DNA of 64,000 bases from assembly GCA_903901875.1 (NCBI GenBank), contig CAIUSO010000065.1, forward strand, positions 1 to 64,000, in the 5' to 3' direction. Source of the DNA: an uncultured Geobacteraceae bacterium (lineage in GTDB: Bacteria > Desulfobacterota > Desulfuromonadia > Geobacterales > Pseudopelobacteraceae). The notes under the pieces were generated by a model that saw only the letters and a list, made by a program, of their open reading frames with translations, did not search any database and had not been told where the DNA came from. The position numbers and the translations under genes were made by a program. This document shows positions 45,000-54,204 of this stretch, in pieces. Within the stretch, counting starts at the first letter, position 1; each line of letters begins with the position of its first letter.

Positions 45000-47696
45000 T
45001 TACGAGAGAGCCCGGTCCAGTATGTCACTCTGCTGTTCTGCATGGAGATGGTGAGAACCGACCGCTGGACAGGGGTTCTCCTCACGACCGACATAGGTTA
45101 CTTCAATCTGCTCCCTTCTGAATTGCCGTTCCATAAAATACCAGGCCCCCATATTTTCCGGTTCCTCCTGTACCCACAGGAGCTGACAACCGGCGGGGAC
45201 CCGCGCAAGCAGGGTACGAATGGTAGAAATATCAAGTGGATACAACTGCTCTACTCTGACGAAAACGGTTCCCGGTACGCCGCGCCGCTTTTGCTCAGCC
45301 TCCAGATCATAGAATATTTTTCCACTGCAAAAGATAACCTTTGTTGCCACCGAGATATCATCCCCGCTCACCATGCAGGGGTGAAAGCCCCCTTCACAAA
45401 GTTCGCTCAACCGTGAACTGCAATCGGGATGTCTGAGAAGACTCTTTGGGGTAAAAACAACCAGAGGTTTTCTGAATTGCTGCAACAATTGTCGCCTCAG
45501 GAGATGAAACAGCTGTGCCGGGGTTGTGGGGTTGGCAACCAGCATATTTTCCCGGGCAGATAACTGAAGGAACCGCTCAATACGGGCACTGGAATGTTCG
45601 GCCCCCTGCCCCTCATATCCGTGGGGAAGCAGCATGACAAGTCCACTGGCACGATTCCATTTGGTCTCACCACCGGCAATAAACTGATCGATAATGACCT
45701 GGGCACCGTTGGCAAAATCACCAAACTGGGCTTCCCAGATGGTCAGACATGCGGGTGCCTCAAGGGAGTAGCCGTATTCGAAGCCCAGTACCCCAAACTC
45801 GGAGAGGGAACTGTTCCATACCTGAAAAGAGGCTCCGTTCCGTGCCACCGAAGCAAGGGGGGTATGGCACCGTTCATCAATAGTGTCAATCAGAACACAA
45901 TGGCGATGATTGAAGGTGCCCCTTCGTGAATCCTGACCCGACAGGCGTATGGAGTACCCTTCTTCAAGCAGAGTGCCATAGGCCAGCGTTTCGGCATTTC
46001 CCCAATCGAGAGTGCCATCCTGCAAGACCGCTTCACGCCGTTTATCCACCAGTGTGCCGATTTTTCCATGGGGTACAAAACCTTCCGGAAGCTGCCCCAG
46101 TGTGATGGCAAGGGTACGGAGTCGCTCCCGTGAAACTGCGGTTGAGACGGAAGCCGATGTGAATACGGCACTGATGCCGCTCCAGCGATCGGAAAATCCG
46201 ATGGCCCGTTCCTGGGGAGGGACCGTGAAAGCAGTTTCCAGAGAATCAAGCACCTTCCGCTCAACCTGATCCAACTGCTCCGGAGAAAGGTGATCCTCTT
46301 CTGCCAGGGTATTCCGGTAAATCTTGTTTACGGGCGGACGTGATGCGAGCTGTTGGTACATTTTTGGTTGGGTGAAAGCCGGTTCATCCCCCTCATTGTG
46401 GCCATGGCGCCGGTAGCAGACGAGTTCAATAACAACATCACGGCGATATTCCCGGCGATAGGCCATGGCCAGATCCACTGCGTGAACGGCAGCTTCCGGT
46501 GCCTCCCCCTGCACATGGAAAATGGGACAGGAGAGCATCTTTGCCACATCGGTTGCATAGTTAGTTGACCGGGAATCCTTGGGAAGTGTGGTAAAACCGA
46601 TCTGGTTATTCAGTACGATGTGAATCGTTCCCCCCGTAGCATACCCCTCCAGTTGTGACAGATTCAGGACCTCCATCACACTCCCCTGCCCGGCAAACGC
46701 GGCGTCACCATGGACCAGCACCGGCAGTACCCTGTTATAACTGTCTGAATTTTCGCCGTACCGGTCCTGACGGGCACGGCACTTCCCTTCCACCACGGCA
46801 TTCACCGCTTCAAGATGACTCGGGTTGGCGGCAATGGTGACATGGATACGCTTACCGTCACAGTCGATATCACTGGAGTGCCCTTTGTGATATTTCACGT
46901 CACCTTCACCGGCAAAACCGGGTGAAATACTTTCCTTGAATTCGGCAAAAATCATTTCGTAGGGTTTATCCAGAATATGTGCCAGCACATTCAAACGCCC
47001 GCGATGGGACATCCCCAGAATCAGGTCGGTAATTCCGGTACGGGCACCCCCTGACACAATTCGATCAAGCACCGGAATCAACACCTCTCCCCCTTCCAGT
47101 GAAAAACGTTTCTGACCAACGAAGCGTCGATGGAGGAATAGTTCAAACAGTGCCGCCTGGTGCAGTTTTTCCAGGATATGCAGTTTTTCTGACGCATCAA
47201 GTACGGCACGGTTCCGGCATGGTTCCATCCGATCGATGAGCCACTGCCGCTCGTCGGGATCCTGAATGTGCATGAACTCCACACCAATTTCCCGACAGTA
47301 GGTTTCCCGCAACGTCTCCATAATTTCCCGTGCGGTCGCGTTCGGCTTCATAAATCGACGACAGGGAAATACGCTATCAAGATCTTCCTCCGCAAGCCCG
47401 AATTGGGATAGCTCAAGAAGGGGATGAAACAACTGACAGGGAGAAAGGGGATCGGTGCATGCCAAAAGGTGACCGAGAGAGCGATAGCGATAGAGGGCAG
47501 ACTGTACACCTGATATTTTAAGGGGTGCCGGCTCGTCAACCACTCTCTGCGGAACAACGGAACTGCCTGAACCGAGCTCAAAACCGCTGAAAAAATGGTG
47601 CCATTGCTCCGGCACTCCATCGGGTGACTGAAGCCACTCACGGTACAGGGTGTCAAAATAACCCTCGGGCAGGGCGGCTATAAAATGTGAGTTCAT
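45000..47696 (-). CDS. sucA: 2-oxoglutarate dehydrogenase E1 component
   Basis: A thiamin diphosphate enzyme of 898 residues. The N-terminal E2-binding-like segment (YFDTLYREWLQSPDGVPEQWHHFFSGF) precedes LEGGEVLIPVLDRIV, MSHRGRLNVLAHIL near 230, the ThDP fold (HGDAAFAGQGSVMEVLNLSQLEGY) and EGQGAEHSSARIERFLQLS. It decarboxylates 2-oxoglutarate in the TCA cycle. No sucB (E2) or lpd follows; a partner must be encoded elsewhere, or the enzyme is used differently. Length is slightly below the 930 or so of E. coli SucA. Confidence 0.96.
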   Translation of the reverse strand: MNSHFIAALPEGYFDTLYREWLQSPDGVPEQWHHFFSGFELGSGSSVVPQRVVDEPAPLKISGVQSALYRYRSLGHLLACTDPLSPCQLFHPLLELSQFGLAEEDLDSVFPCRRFMKPNATAREIMETLRETYCREIGVEFMHIQDPDERQWLIDRMEPCRNRAVLDASEKLHILEKLHQAALFELFLHRRFVGQKRFSLEGGEVLIPVLDRIVSGGARTGITDLILGMSHRGRLNVLAHILDKPYEMIFAEFKESISPGFAGEGDVKYHKGHSSDIDCDGKRIHVTIAANPSHLEAVNAVVEGKCRARQDRYGENSDSYNRVLPVLVHGDAAFAGQGSVMEVLNLSQLEGYATGGTIHIVLNNQIGFTTLPKDSRSTNYATDVAKMLSCPIFHVQGEAPEAAVHAVDLAMAYRREYRRDVVIELVCYRRHGHNEGDEPAFTQPKMYQQLASRPPVNKIYRNTLAEEDHLSPEQLDQVERKVLDSLETAFTVPPQERAIGFSDRWSGISAVFTSASVSTAVSRERLRTLAITLGQLPEGFVPHGKIGTLVDKRREAVLQDGTLDWGNAETLAYGTLLEEGYSIRLSGQDSRRGTFNHRHCVLIDTIDERCHTPLASVARNGASFQVWNSSLSEFGVLGFEYGYSLEAPACLTIWEAQFGDFANGAQVIIDQFIAGGETKWNRASGLVMLLPHGYEGQGAEHSSARIERFLQLSARENMLVANPTTPAQLFHLLRRQLLQQFRKPLVVFTPKSLLRHPDCSSRLSELCEGGFHPCMVSGDDISVATKVIFCSGKIFYDLEAEQKRRGVPGTVFVRVEQLYPLDISTIRTLLARVPAGCQLLWVQEEPENMGAWYFMERQFRREQIEVTYVGREENPCPAVGSHHLHAEQQSDILDRALS

Positions 47697-47742
47697 ACGT
47701 TAGTTTCTCCAATAATGCGGCAAACGGATCGTGTACGTTCGG

Positions 47743-49032
47743 TTATTGTGAAGTCATCAGCAGTTCCCGAAGGGACACCTGCTCGTGTGAGGCCAATCCC
47801 CCGTGCCATCTCTGGTGAACCACCTGTTCGGCAAGCTGAAGTGCCGGAGAAGTGGTCGTGAGAACGGAACTTCCCCGTAAACCGTCCAGAAGGTCATTAA
47901 TCAGAATAACGGAAGGATCCTTCGCTGGTAACCACCGACCGTCCCCCCCCGAAACCTCCACAACGTATCCAAGCAGGGCCAATTCATCCATAACTGATTC
48001 AATGAGCAGCAACGGCACTCCTACCTGATCAGCAAGTTCATCACTGGTGGGAGAAGGAGAGCCTTTCAAAAAACCCCGGCCAATCTGCACCAGGAGAGCA
48101 ACTGACAGTTCCTCCCGCCCCGTTACCGAGAGACGAAAGTCACTGTGGGTGGTAAGCCCTTGACCATGGTGCTGGTGGGCAAATACGATCTCAAGCCCCA
48201 GCAATACGATAATCCAGCTGGTATAAATCCAGACGAGAAATACCGGAACGGCAGCCAGAGTCCCGTAGATGGCGTTATAATTGGCAACCCCAACCTGAAA
48301 ATAAAAATAGCCCCACTGGGCCAGTTGCCATGCCGTTCCCGCAACAATTCCTCCGGTTACGGCAGATGCAAAACGAACCCGGATATTAGGAATGAACATG
48401 TAGAGAAATACCATGGCAATCCAGATGCTCAGATAGGGCAAAAAGCGAAAAAGCAGTAAAATGGCATCGCCCAGATAGGTATTAGCTATCAACCACTGCA
48501 ATAACCATTGGCTTTGCAGTGAGGAGGTCATACTGGTCGCGGCGACAAGCAGAATCGGCCCTACCACAATGACACTCAGATAGTCACTGAAACGACGTTG
48601 CAGCGACCTGGTTTCCCGTACCCCCCACACCGCATTAAACGATTCCTCTATGCTCTCCATCAACGAAATGACGGTTATGATAAGCATGACCAGACCGATG
48701 GCCCCCATGGATTTCATGTTCGTATTATTGACGTAGGCAACAAGACGTGACACCATTTCCTGGGAATTTCCGGCAACTTTCTGCAGCATCGGCTCAAGTA
48801 CGTTCTGTGCGCCAAGCCCCTTCAAAACAGAAAAAGCTATGGCCAGAAACGGCACCAGCGAAAGTACCGTCGTGTAGGTAAGTGCCGCTGCCCGCATGGC
48901 CCCCTGGTGGGAATCAAAATTGTAAAAAATGCCATAGACATAGCGGAGTGCAACGAGAGATTTTCCCTTGAAGCCACCACCAGCCCCGGAAGCTTTAATA
49001 CGCAGAAAAGGCGGATAATTCACATTATGCAT
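47743..49032 (-). CDS. YihY/BrkB family membrane protein
   Basis: A 429-residue protein. The N-terminal part (about 30-290) has six spans with the family motifs ALTYTTVLSLVPFLAIAFSVLKG and TWQLAQWGYFYFQVGVANYNAIYGTLAAVPVFLVWIYTSWIIVLLG. The C-terminal 120 residues (GREELSVALLVQIGRGFLKG) look like a cytoplasmic winged helix, as in the longer members. Earlier annotation as RNase BN is not supported for this family. The function is unknown. C8 run at 47943-47950. Confidence 0.9.
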   Translation of the reverse strand: MHNVNYPPFLRIKASGAGGGFKGKSLVALRYVYGIFYNFDSHQGAMRAAALTYTTVLSLVPFLAIAFSVLKGLGAQNVLEPMLQKVAGNSQEMVSRLVAYVNNTNMKSMGAIGLVMLIITVISLMESIEESFNAVWGVRETRSLQRRFSDYLSVIVVGPILLVAATSMTSSLQSQWLLQWLIANTYLGDAILLLFRFLPYLSIWIAMVFLYMFIPNIRVRFASAVTGGIVAGTAWQLAQWGYFYFQVGVANYNAIYGTLAAVPVFLVWIYTSWIIVLLGLEIVFAHQHHGQGLTTHSDFRLSVTGREELSVALLVQIGRGFLKGSPSPTSDELADQVGVPLLLIESVMDELALLGYVVEVSGGDGRWLPAKDPSVILINDLLDGLRGSSVLTTTSPALQLAEQVVHQRWHGGLASHEQVSLRELLMTSQ

Positions 49033-49069
49033 GTATACCTCCCGGCTGTTTTACAGACGCTCTCCCCTG

Positions 49070-49681
49070 TCATTCAGAACACCAGTCAACGTTGCCGAGG
49101 CCGACCCGGAGAACTTCAGGAACGCTGCCGATCAGGCTGACGACAGAACTGACATCGGTGGGAAGCACCCCGCCGTCTATGATAAATTCAAGGCGATTAC
49201 CAAAGGTTTCCGCAATGATGCGGGGATCACCAACCGGTTCCTCCCCGGAGATATTGGCACTGGTGGTGATGATGGGATTACCCAGCGCCGTAACCAGATC
49301 AAGGCATATTCGATTATCGGGAATGCGAATTCCAACGGTTTTCTGCCGGGTAAGGAGCAGATCCGGAACTTCACGGGTTGCCTCAAACACGAAGGTGTAG
49401 GGGCCCGGCAGATACCGTTTGATAATTTTGAAGGCCGAGTTGCTCACCCGGGCGTACTGTGATATTTCCGACAATGAGGAACAGATAACTGAAAACGGCT
49501 TGCGCTTATCCCGTAATTTCATCTGGTAAATCTGCTCAATGCTTTTCTTACAAAATATTGAGCAACCGATGCCGTAGGTCGTATCTGTGGGATAGGCGAT
49601 GACTCGGCCATTTTTGAGGCTGTCAGCCACACGGGAAATCTGATGTGGCTGGGGATGATCCGGGTCAATTTCCAGAATCAT
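49070..49681 (-). CDS. L-threonylcarbamoyladenylate synthase (TsaC/Sua5/YciO family)
   Basis: A 203-residue YrdC-domain protein. Motifs KNGRVIAYPTDTTYGIGCSIF, LRDKRKPFSVICSSLSEIS, RYLPGPYTFVFEATREVP and TTSANISGEEPV (about 140-155) match the family that makes threonylcarbamoyl-AMP for tRNA t6A. The YciO subgroup looks very similar, so the activity is probable, not certain. TsaD, which uses the product, is encoded three genes upstream. The start overlaps rmuC by 17 bp. Confidence 0.9.
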   Translation of the reverse strand: MILEIDPDHPQPHQISRVADSLKNGRVIAYPTDTTYGIGCSIFCKKSIEQIYQMKLRDKRKPFSVICSSLSEISQYARVSNSAFKIIKRYLPGPYTFVFEATREVPDLLLTRQKTVGIRIPDNRICLDLVTALGNPIITTSANISGEEPVGDPRIIAETFGNRLEFIIDGGVLPTDVSSVVSLIGSVPEVLRVGLGNVDWCSE

Positions 49682-50978
49682 GGGACACTTCCTTACCTAT
49701 CGGGGATATCTGGTCGTTCATTACTTCGACCGGTCCATCTCGTTCATCACTATCATCAAAAAGCTCTTCAGACCCAGGCTGTGGAGCATCCTGAACATCC
49801 CGAAGCTTCCGTTCAATGACTCTGGTACGGGTGGCGGCCTGATCAATATGGTTCCCCGCCTCCACCAGCTTCTTACGGGTTTTCTCCAGTACCACTCCGA
49901 ATTTGGAAAATTCGTTCCGCACCGCACCAAGCAGGTTCCACACTTCTGCGGAACGTTTTTCAATGGCAAGGGTCCTGAATCCCATCTGCAGACTGTTCAG
50001 TAATGCCGCCAGGGTCATGGGGCCGGCAACCATCACCTTATACTCTCGCTGCAATGCCTCAAAAAGTCCCGGCAGGCGCAATACTTCGGCATAGAGCCCC
50101 TCGGTGGGGAGAAACATCACACCGAAATCGGTGGTATGGGGGGGATCAAGATATTTGTCCCGTATGGCTTTGGCCATGTCCCGCACGGACCGATCCAGCT
50201 GTTTTCGAGATTCACTGACGGCAACCTGATCGGCCCCATCGAGAGCGTCGAGCAACCGGAGATAATCTTCCTGGGGAAACTTGGCATCCAGCGGCAGCCA
50301 CACCATGCCATCACTGGTCCCATCCCGCCCCGGCAATTTGAGGGCAAATTCAACACGCAGACCGCTCCCCCCCCGTGTTTCAACATTGCTGCCATACTGG
50401 CCGGGAGCCAGGATCTGCTCCAGCAGGCTGCCCAACTGGATTTCTCCGAAGGTACCACGGGTTTTCACATTGGTCAGCACCTTTTTCAAATCGCCAACAC
50501 CGCTGGCAAGGGTCTGCATCTCCCCCAGACCGCGTTGCACCTGCTCAAGGCGCTCACTGACAAGCTTAAATGACTCTCCCAGTCTCTTTTCCAGAGTGTC
50601 GTGGAGTTTTTCGTCCACGGTGGCACGCATCTGCTCAAGTTTTCGAGAGTTATCGGCCTGAATCAACTGTAAACGCCCATCAACCGTTTCCCGTAATTTG
50701 TCGAGGCGTTCTTCATTGCTGGACGTCAACCTGGTAATACTGCCGATCAGCTCTTCCCGCATATGACGTGCAGCAGCGTGGGCTTCTTCCCGACCACGCC
50801 CCATCTCATCCCTGAGCATCCGTTCCTGACGTTCGAGAAGAGCCACGACGCCTTCAATTTTTGAGTACAGATCCGTGGTGCCGTTAATGCTCCGCCGCAT
50901 CCGCTGAATCATCACGACAAGTACCCCCGCCACCAGCAGTACCAGCGTGAAAAGAGCGTACTGAAGCGGATTACTCAT
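49665..50978 (-). CDS. rmuC: RmuC family DNA recombination protein
   Basis: A 437-residue protein with an N-terminal membrane span (YALFTLVLLVAGVLVVMI), a long coiled coil (about 30-155), and a C-terminal PD-(D/E)XK-like domain (about 165-390) with VETRGGSGLRVEFALKLPGRD and LPLDAKFPQEDYLRLLDA, the nuclease-type core. RmuC limits inversions at repeats in E. coli. The final 60 residues are charged. It overlaps both neighbours, tsaC (17 bp) and rsmA (4 bp). Confidence 0.93.
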   Translation of the reverse strand: MSNPLQYALFTLVLLVAGVLVVMIQRMRRSINGTTDLYSKIEGVVALLERQERMLRDEMGRGREEAHAAARHMREELIGSITRLTSSNEERLDKLRETVDGRLQLIQADNSRKLEQMRATVDEKLHDTLEKRLGESFKLVSERLEQVQRGLGEMQTLASGVGDLKKVLTNVKTRGTFGEIQLGSLLEQILAPGQYGSNVETRGGSGLRVEFALKLPGRDGTSDGMVWLPLDAKFPQEDYLRLLDALDGADQVAVSESRKQLDRSVRDMAKAIRDKYLDPPHTTDFGVMFLPTEGLYAEVLRLPGLFEALQREYKVMVAGPMTLAALLNSLQMGFRTLAIEKRSAEVWNLLGAVRNEFSKFGVVLEKTRKKLVEAGNHIDQAATRTRVIERKLRDVQDAPQPGSEELFDDSDERDGPVEVMNDQISPIGKEVSHDSGN

Positions 50979-51805
50979 GACAATGCTGCGGATTTGAGTT
51001 TATCAGTCACGGTACGGGACAGCAGGGCAAATTCAGCCAGCGAGAGGGTTTCTCCCCTTCGGCGGCCGTCAATACCGCACAGCTCCAAGAGTTCACCCGA
51101 GGGGACGGCAGATGCAAATTCAGCCGATTTCAGGCAGTTTGACAAGGTCTTTCGACGCATGGAAAAGGCGCTTTTGACCACCATACGGAACAGAGCTTCA
51201 TCGCCCACATCGGCCCGTGGCTCCGCAAGCGGAGTAAACGTCAGCACGACAGAATCAACCTTGGGGCTGGGGTGGAAACTGCCAGGGCGCACAACAATGA
51301 CCCGGCTGATGTCAAACCACAAACCGAGCAGAACAGTGGTAACCCCGTACTCCGAGCAGTCGGGGGGGGCAATCAGGCGATCACCAACCTCCTTTTGCAG
51401 CATCAACGTCATCCTCTCAAGTCGAGAATGGACGTTATAGAGGCGAAAGAGCACCTCGGTGGAAATATTATAGGGAAGATTGGCAACCACATTCCATCTG
51501 GCAGGAGACTCGGCGAGCAGTGTACCCAGATCAACCTTGAGTACGTCACCGTCAACCACCGAAACGGTGCTATCATCAACAAACTGCTGCCGATGGTAGG
51601 CAGCCAGGGCATGGTCAAATTCGATCAGCATCAAACGTCCGGCACGCTCGGCAAGATGCCGGGTCAGGGCCCCACGCCCCGGCCCGATTTCGAGCACCGG
51701 CTGGTCCGGACGAACTTCGGCTGCTTCAATAATCCTGTCGATGATATTGCCATCGACCAGAAAATTCTGGCCGAGGGATTTCAGGGGGCGGCGGAGGGCA
51801 CTCAT
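50975..51805 (-). CDS. rsmA: 16S rRNA dimethyladenosine transferase KsgA
   Basis: A 276-residue methyltransferase that dimethylates A1518 and A1519 of 16S rRNA. LGQNFLVDGNIIDRIIEAA, VLEIGPGRGALTRHLAE (motif I near 40) and NVVANLPYNISTEVLF (NLPY catalytic motif near 115) are complete, and the C-terminal helical domain ends SLAEFALLSRTVTDKL. It overlaps tsaD by 4 bp and rmuC by 4 bp. Confidence 0.97.
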   Translation of the reverse strand: MSALRRPLKSLGQNFLVDGNIIDRIIEAAEVRPDQPVLEIGPGRGALTRHLAERAGRLMLIEFDHALAAYHRQQFVDDSTVSVVDGDVLKVDLGTLLAESPARWNVVANLPYNISTEVLFRLYNVHSRLERMTLMLQKEVGDRLIAPPDCSEYGVTTVLLGLWFDISRVIVVRPGSFHPSPKVDSVVLTFTPLAEPRADVGDEALFRMVVKSAFSMRRKTLSNCLKSAEFASAVPSGELLELCGIDGRRRGETLSLAEFALLSRTVTDKLKSAALS

Positions 51806-52824
51806 GGTAATAGTTCCTTTATGCGGTCCATGTCCCAGGAAGCGGTGACATCCAGGGACAGTGGTGAAGCGAGATTGTGGGTCAGATAGTAATTTCCCGG
51901 AACGGCCAGCATGGCGGCATTATCCCCGCAGAGTGACGGCGGGGGAATGTGGAGTTCCACACCCATCTCTGAACAGAGTTTGCCCATGCGACTTCGTAAT
52001 CCGCTGTTGCAGGCCACCCCTCCGGCTACCACCAGACGGACGGCCCCGCTCTGGCGAAGGGCCGTTTCAGTTTTTGCCGCAAGGACGTGACAGACCGCCT
52101 CCTGAAAAGAGGCACACAGATCATTGGCCTCCTGCCCCGGAATAGCCACCGGATGCTTGGCAACATGCTGCAAAACAGCTGTTTTCAAGCCGCTGAAGCT
52201 GAAATTAAGGGTACCATCCCGCAGTAACGGCCGCGGAAACTTCACCGCAGACGGATTGCCATGTCCGGCCATGCGGTCAATCAAGGAACCGCCCGGATAG
52301 GGCATTCCCATTATTTTAGCACATTTGTCATAGGCTTCGCCGGCGGCGTCATCAATGGTCCTCCCCAGCGTGGTATAACGACCGATCCCCTCCACCTGGT
52401 ACAGGTGGGTATGCCCACCGGACACCACCAGTGCCAGAAAGGGGAACTCAACCGGCTGCACGAGAAAGGGGGCACAGAGGTGCCCTTCGATATGGTGTAC
52501 GCCGACAAAGGGGATTTTTCGGGCGACCGCAATGGCCTTGGCAACGGAGAATCCGACCAGCAGAGCACCCGACAGGCCGGGACCCCGTGTGGCAACGACA
52601 CCTTGAAGTGACTCCATGGTAACACCGGCCTCATCAAGGGCCTGGGTAATAACCGGTGAAATGGACTCCAGGTGCTTTCGTGACGCAATTTCCGGGACAA
52701 CCCCGCCATAGGCGGCATGGATTGCTATCTGGGAGGAAACCACGGAGGAGAGGATGTCCCTCCCTCCCTCAACAACCGCAGCGGCAGTCTCATCACAGGA
52801 CGTTTCAATGGCAAGCAGGCGCAT
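51802..52824 (-). CDS. tsaD: tRNA N6-threonylcarbamoyladenosine transferase TsaD
   Basis: A 340-residue ASKHA-fold enzyme that transfers threonylcarbamoyl to A37 of tRNAs. The family start RLLAIETSCDETAAAVVE, metal ligands in HHIEGH near 111-115, LVVSGGHTHLY and GGSLIDRMA are present, and the C-terminal VAGGVACNSGLR and DNAAMLA motifs complete the site. It works with TsaB, TsaE and a TsaC/Sua5, the last encoded nearby. Confidence 0.97.
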   Translation of the reverse strand: MRLLAIETSCDETAAAVVEGGRDILSSVVSSQIAIHAAYGGVVPEIASRKHLESISPVITQALDEAGVTMESLQGVVATRGPGLSGALLVGFSVAKAIAVARKIPFVGVHHIEGHLCAPFLVQPVEFPFLALVVSGGHTHLYQVEGIGRYTTLGRTIDDAAGEAYDKCAKIMGMPYPGGSLIDRMAGHGNPSAVKFPRPLLRDGTLNFSFSGLKTAVLQHVAKHPVAIPGQEANDLCASFQEAVCHVLAAKTETALRQSGAVRLVVAGGVACNSGLRSRMGKLCSEMGVELHIPPPSLCGDNAAMLAVPGNYYLTHNLASPLSLDVTASWDMDRIKELLP

Positions 52825-52836
52825 GAATACCGATGC

Positions 52837-54153
52837 CTACAGCAGGTTTGCTGCCAACTCGGCCAACTCGGAACGTTCGCCCCTGGTCAGTGTCACATGG
52901 GCAGCAATCCGCTCCCCCTTGAATTTTTCCACCAGATAGGTCAGGCCGTTGCTTGAAGAGTCCACATAGGGATTGTCTATCTGGTACGGGTCTCCGGTAA
53001 GAACAATTTTTGTACCCTCCCCAACCCTGGTGACAATGGTTTTAATCTCATGGGGGGTAAGGTTTTGTGCCTCATCCACAATGAGGTACTGATTCGGTAT
53101 GGATCGGCCACGGATATAGGTCAGAGGTTCGATGTCCAGCAATCCCATGGCCATCAGCTCCTTATACCCCTTACTGTGACGTTTTTCCGACTCATGGCCC
53201 GAAATCAACAGTTCGACGTTATCAAAAATCGGCTGCATCCAGGGGGTAAGCTTTTCCTCAATATCTCCCGGCAGGAACCCGAGATCTTTCCCCATGGGAA
53301 ATACCGGTCGGGATACCAGAAGACGGTTGTAGATATTTTCTTCGGCGGTTTTGTGGAGTCCGGCGGCAATGGCCAGCAGGGTCTTGCCGGTGCCGGCTTT
53401 CCCCACCAGAGTGACCAGTTTGATACTGTCGTCCATCAGCACATCCAGAGCAAAGGACTGCTCCCTGTTACGGGGAAACAGGCTCCAGATTCCTTCTTTT
53501 GGCACCTTGCGGACCGGAACGATGCGCCCGTTGGCAAGATCACTGCGACAGATGGCAGAGTGATTTGCATTGGCACTGTCGACAATGGTGATGAATTCAT
53601 TGGGGGCCAGTTCAGCCGGGGCTTCCAGCCACCCCTGTCCATAAAAACGATCCACCGCTTCAGCCGTTACCTCAATGGTCCGGGTACCGGAATAGAGATC
53701 CTGTATATCCACCTTATCCGACTCATAATCCTCGGCGGTCAAACCGATGGCATCGGCCTTGATACGCAAGTTGGAGTCCTTGGTGACAAATATGGTTGAT
53801 GCATCGGGAGAACGGTCATGGACCGCCTGTGCAACTGCAATAATCCGGTTGTCCCCGTTGTCCACCCGTAAATCGACCGGCAGATTATTGAAATATTTTT
53901 CAGCAAACATTTCTATCCGCAGAATTCCCCCACCAGGGGTTGAAACACCGGCAGCCAGTGACCCTTTTTCCCGCATTGAATCGAGAATACGGGATACCAT
54001 GCGGGCATTACGTCCGGTTTCATTCATATCTTTTTTAAACCGGTCAACCTCTTCAATTACGGTGATCGGGATAATGATATTATTGTCCTGAAACTTGAAT
54101 ACTGACTGGGGATCGTGCAGCAACACATTGGTATCGAGAATGAAGTTCTTCAT
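52837..54153 (-). CDS. PIN-PhoH family ATPase (YlaK-like)
   Basis: A 438-residue protein with an N-terminal PIN ribonuclease-like domain (about 1-140; KNFILDTNVLLHDPQSVFKF, VIEEVDRFK) and a C-terminal PhoH ATPase (about 225-438) with GKAGTGKTLLAIAAGL near 250, RPVFPMGKDLGFLPGDIEEKL and LIVDEAQNLTPHE. PIN-PhoH proteins are predicted RNA-unwinding nucleases. It lies 12 bp upstream of tsaD on the same strand. Confidence 0.93.
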   Translation of the reverse strand: MKNFILDTNVLLHDPQSVFKFQDNNIIIPITVIEEVDRFKKDMNETGRNARMVSRILDSMREKGSLAAGVSTPGGGILRIEMFAEKYFNNLPVDLRVDNGDNRIIAVAQAVHDRSPDASTIFVTKDSNLRIKADAIGLTAEDYESDKVDIQDLYSGTRTIEVTAEAVDRFYGQGWLEAPAELAPNEFITIVDSANANHSAICRSDLANGRIVPVRKVPKEGIWSLFPRNREQSFALDVLMDDSIKLVTLVGKAGTGKTLLAIAAGLHKTAEENIYNRLLVSRPVFPMGKDLGFLPGDIEEKLTPWMQPIFDNVELLISGHESEKRHSKGYKELMAMGLLDIEPLTYIRGRSIPNQYLIVDEAQNLTPHEIKTIVTRVGEGTKIVLTGDPYQIDNPYVDSSSNGLTYLVEKFKGERIAAHVTLTRGERSELAELAANLL

Positions 54154-54204
54154 GGGTTCCTTTCCTGTCCAGGTTTTGACGGCGATAGACGCCGTATGTC
54201 ATGT

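Noticed and set aside
47743-49032. Ribonuclease BN
   Set aside because: The YihY/BrkB family was once labelled so by mistake; this sequence is an integral membrane protein without nuclease motifs.
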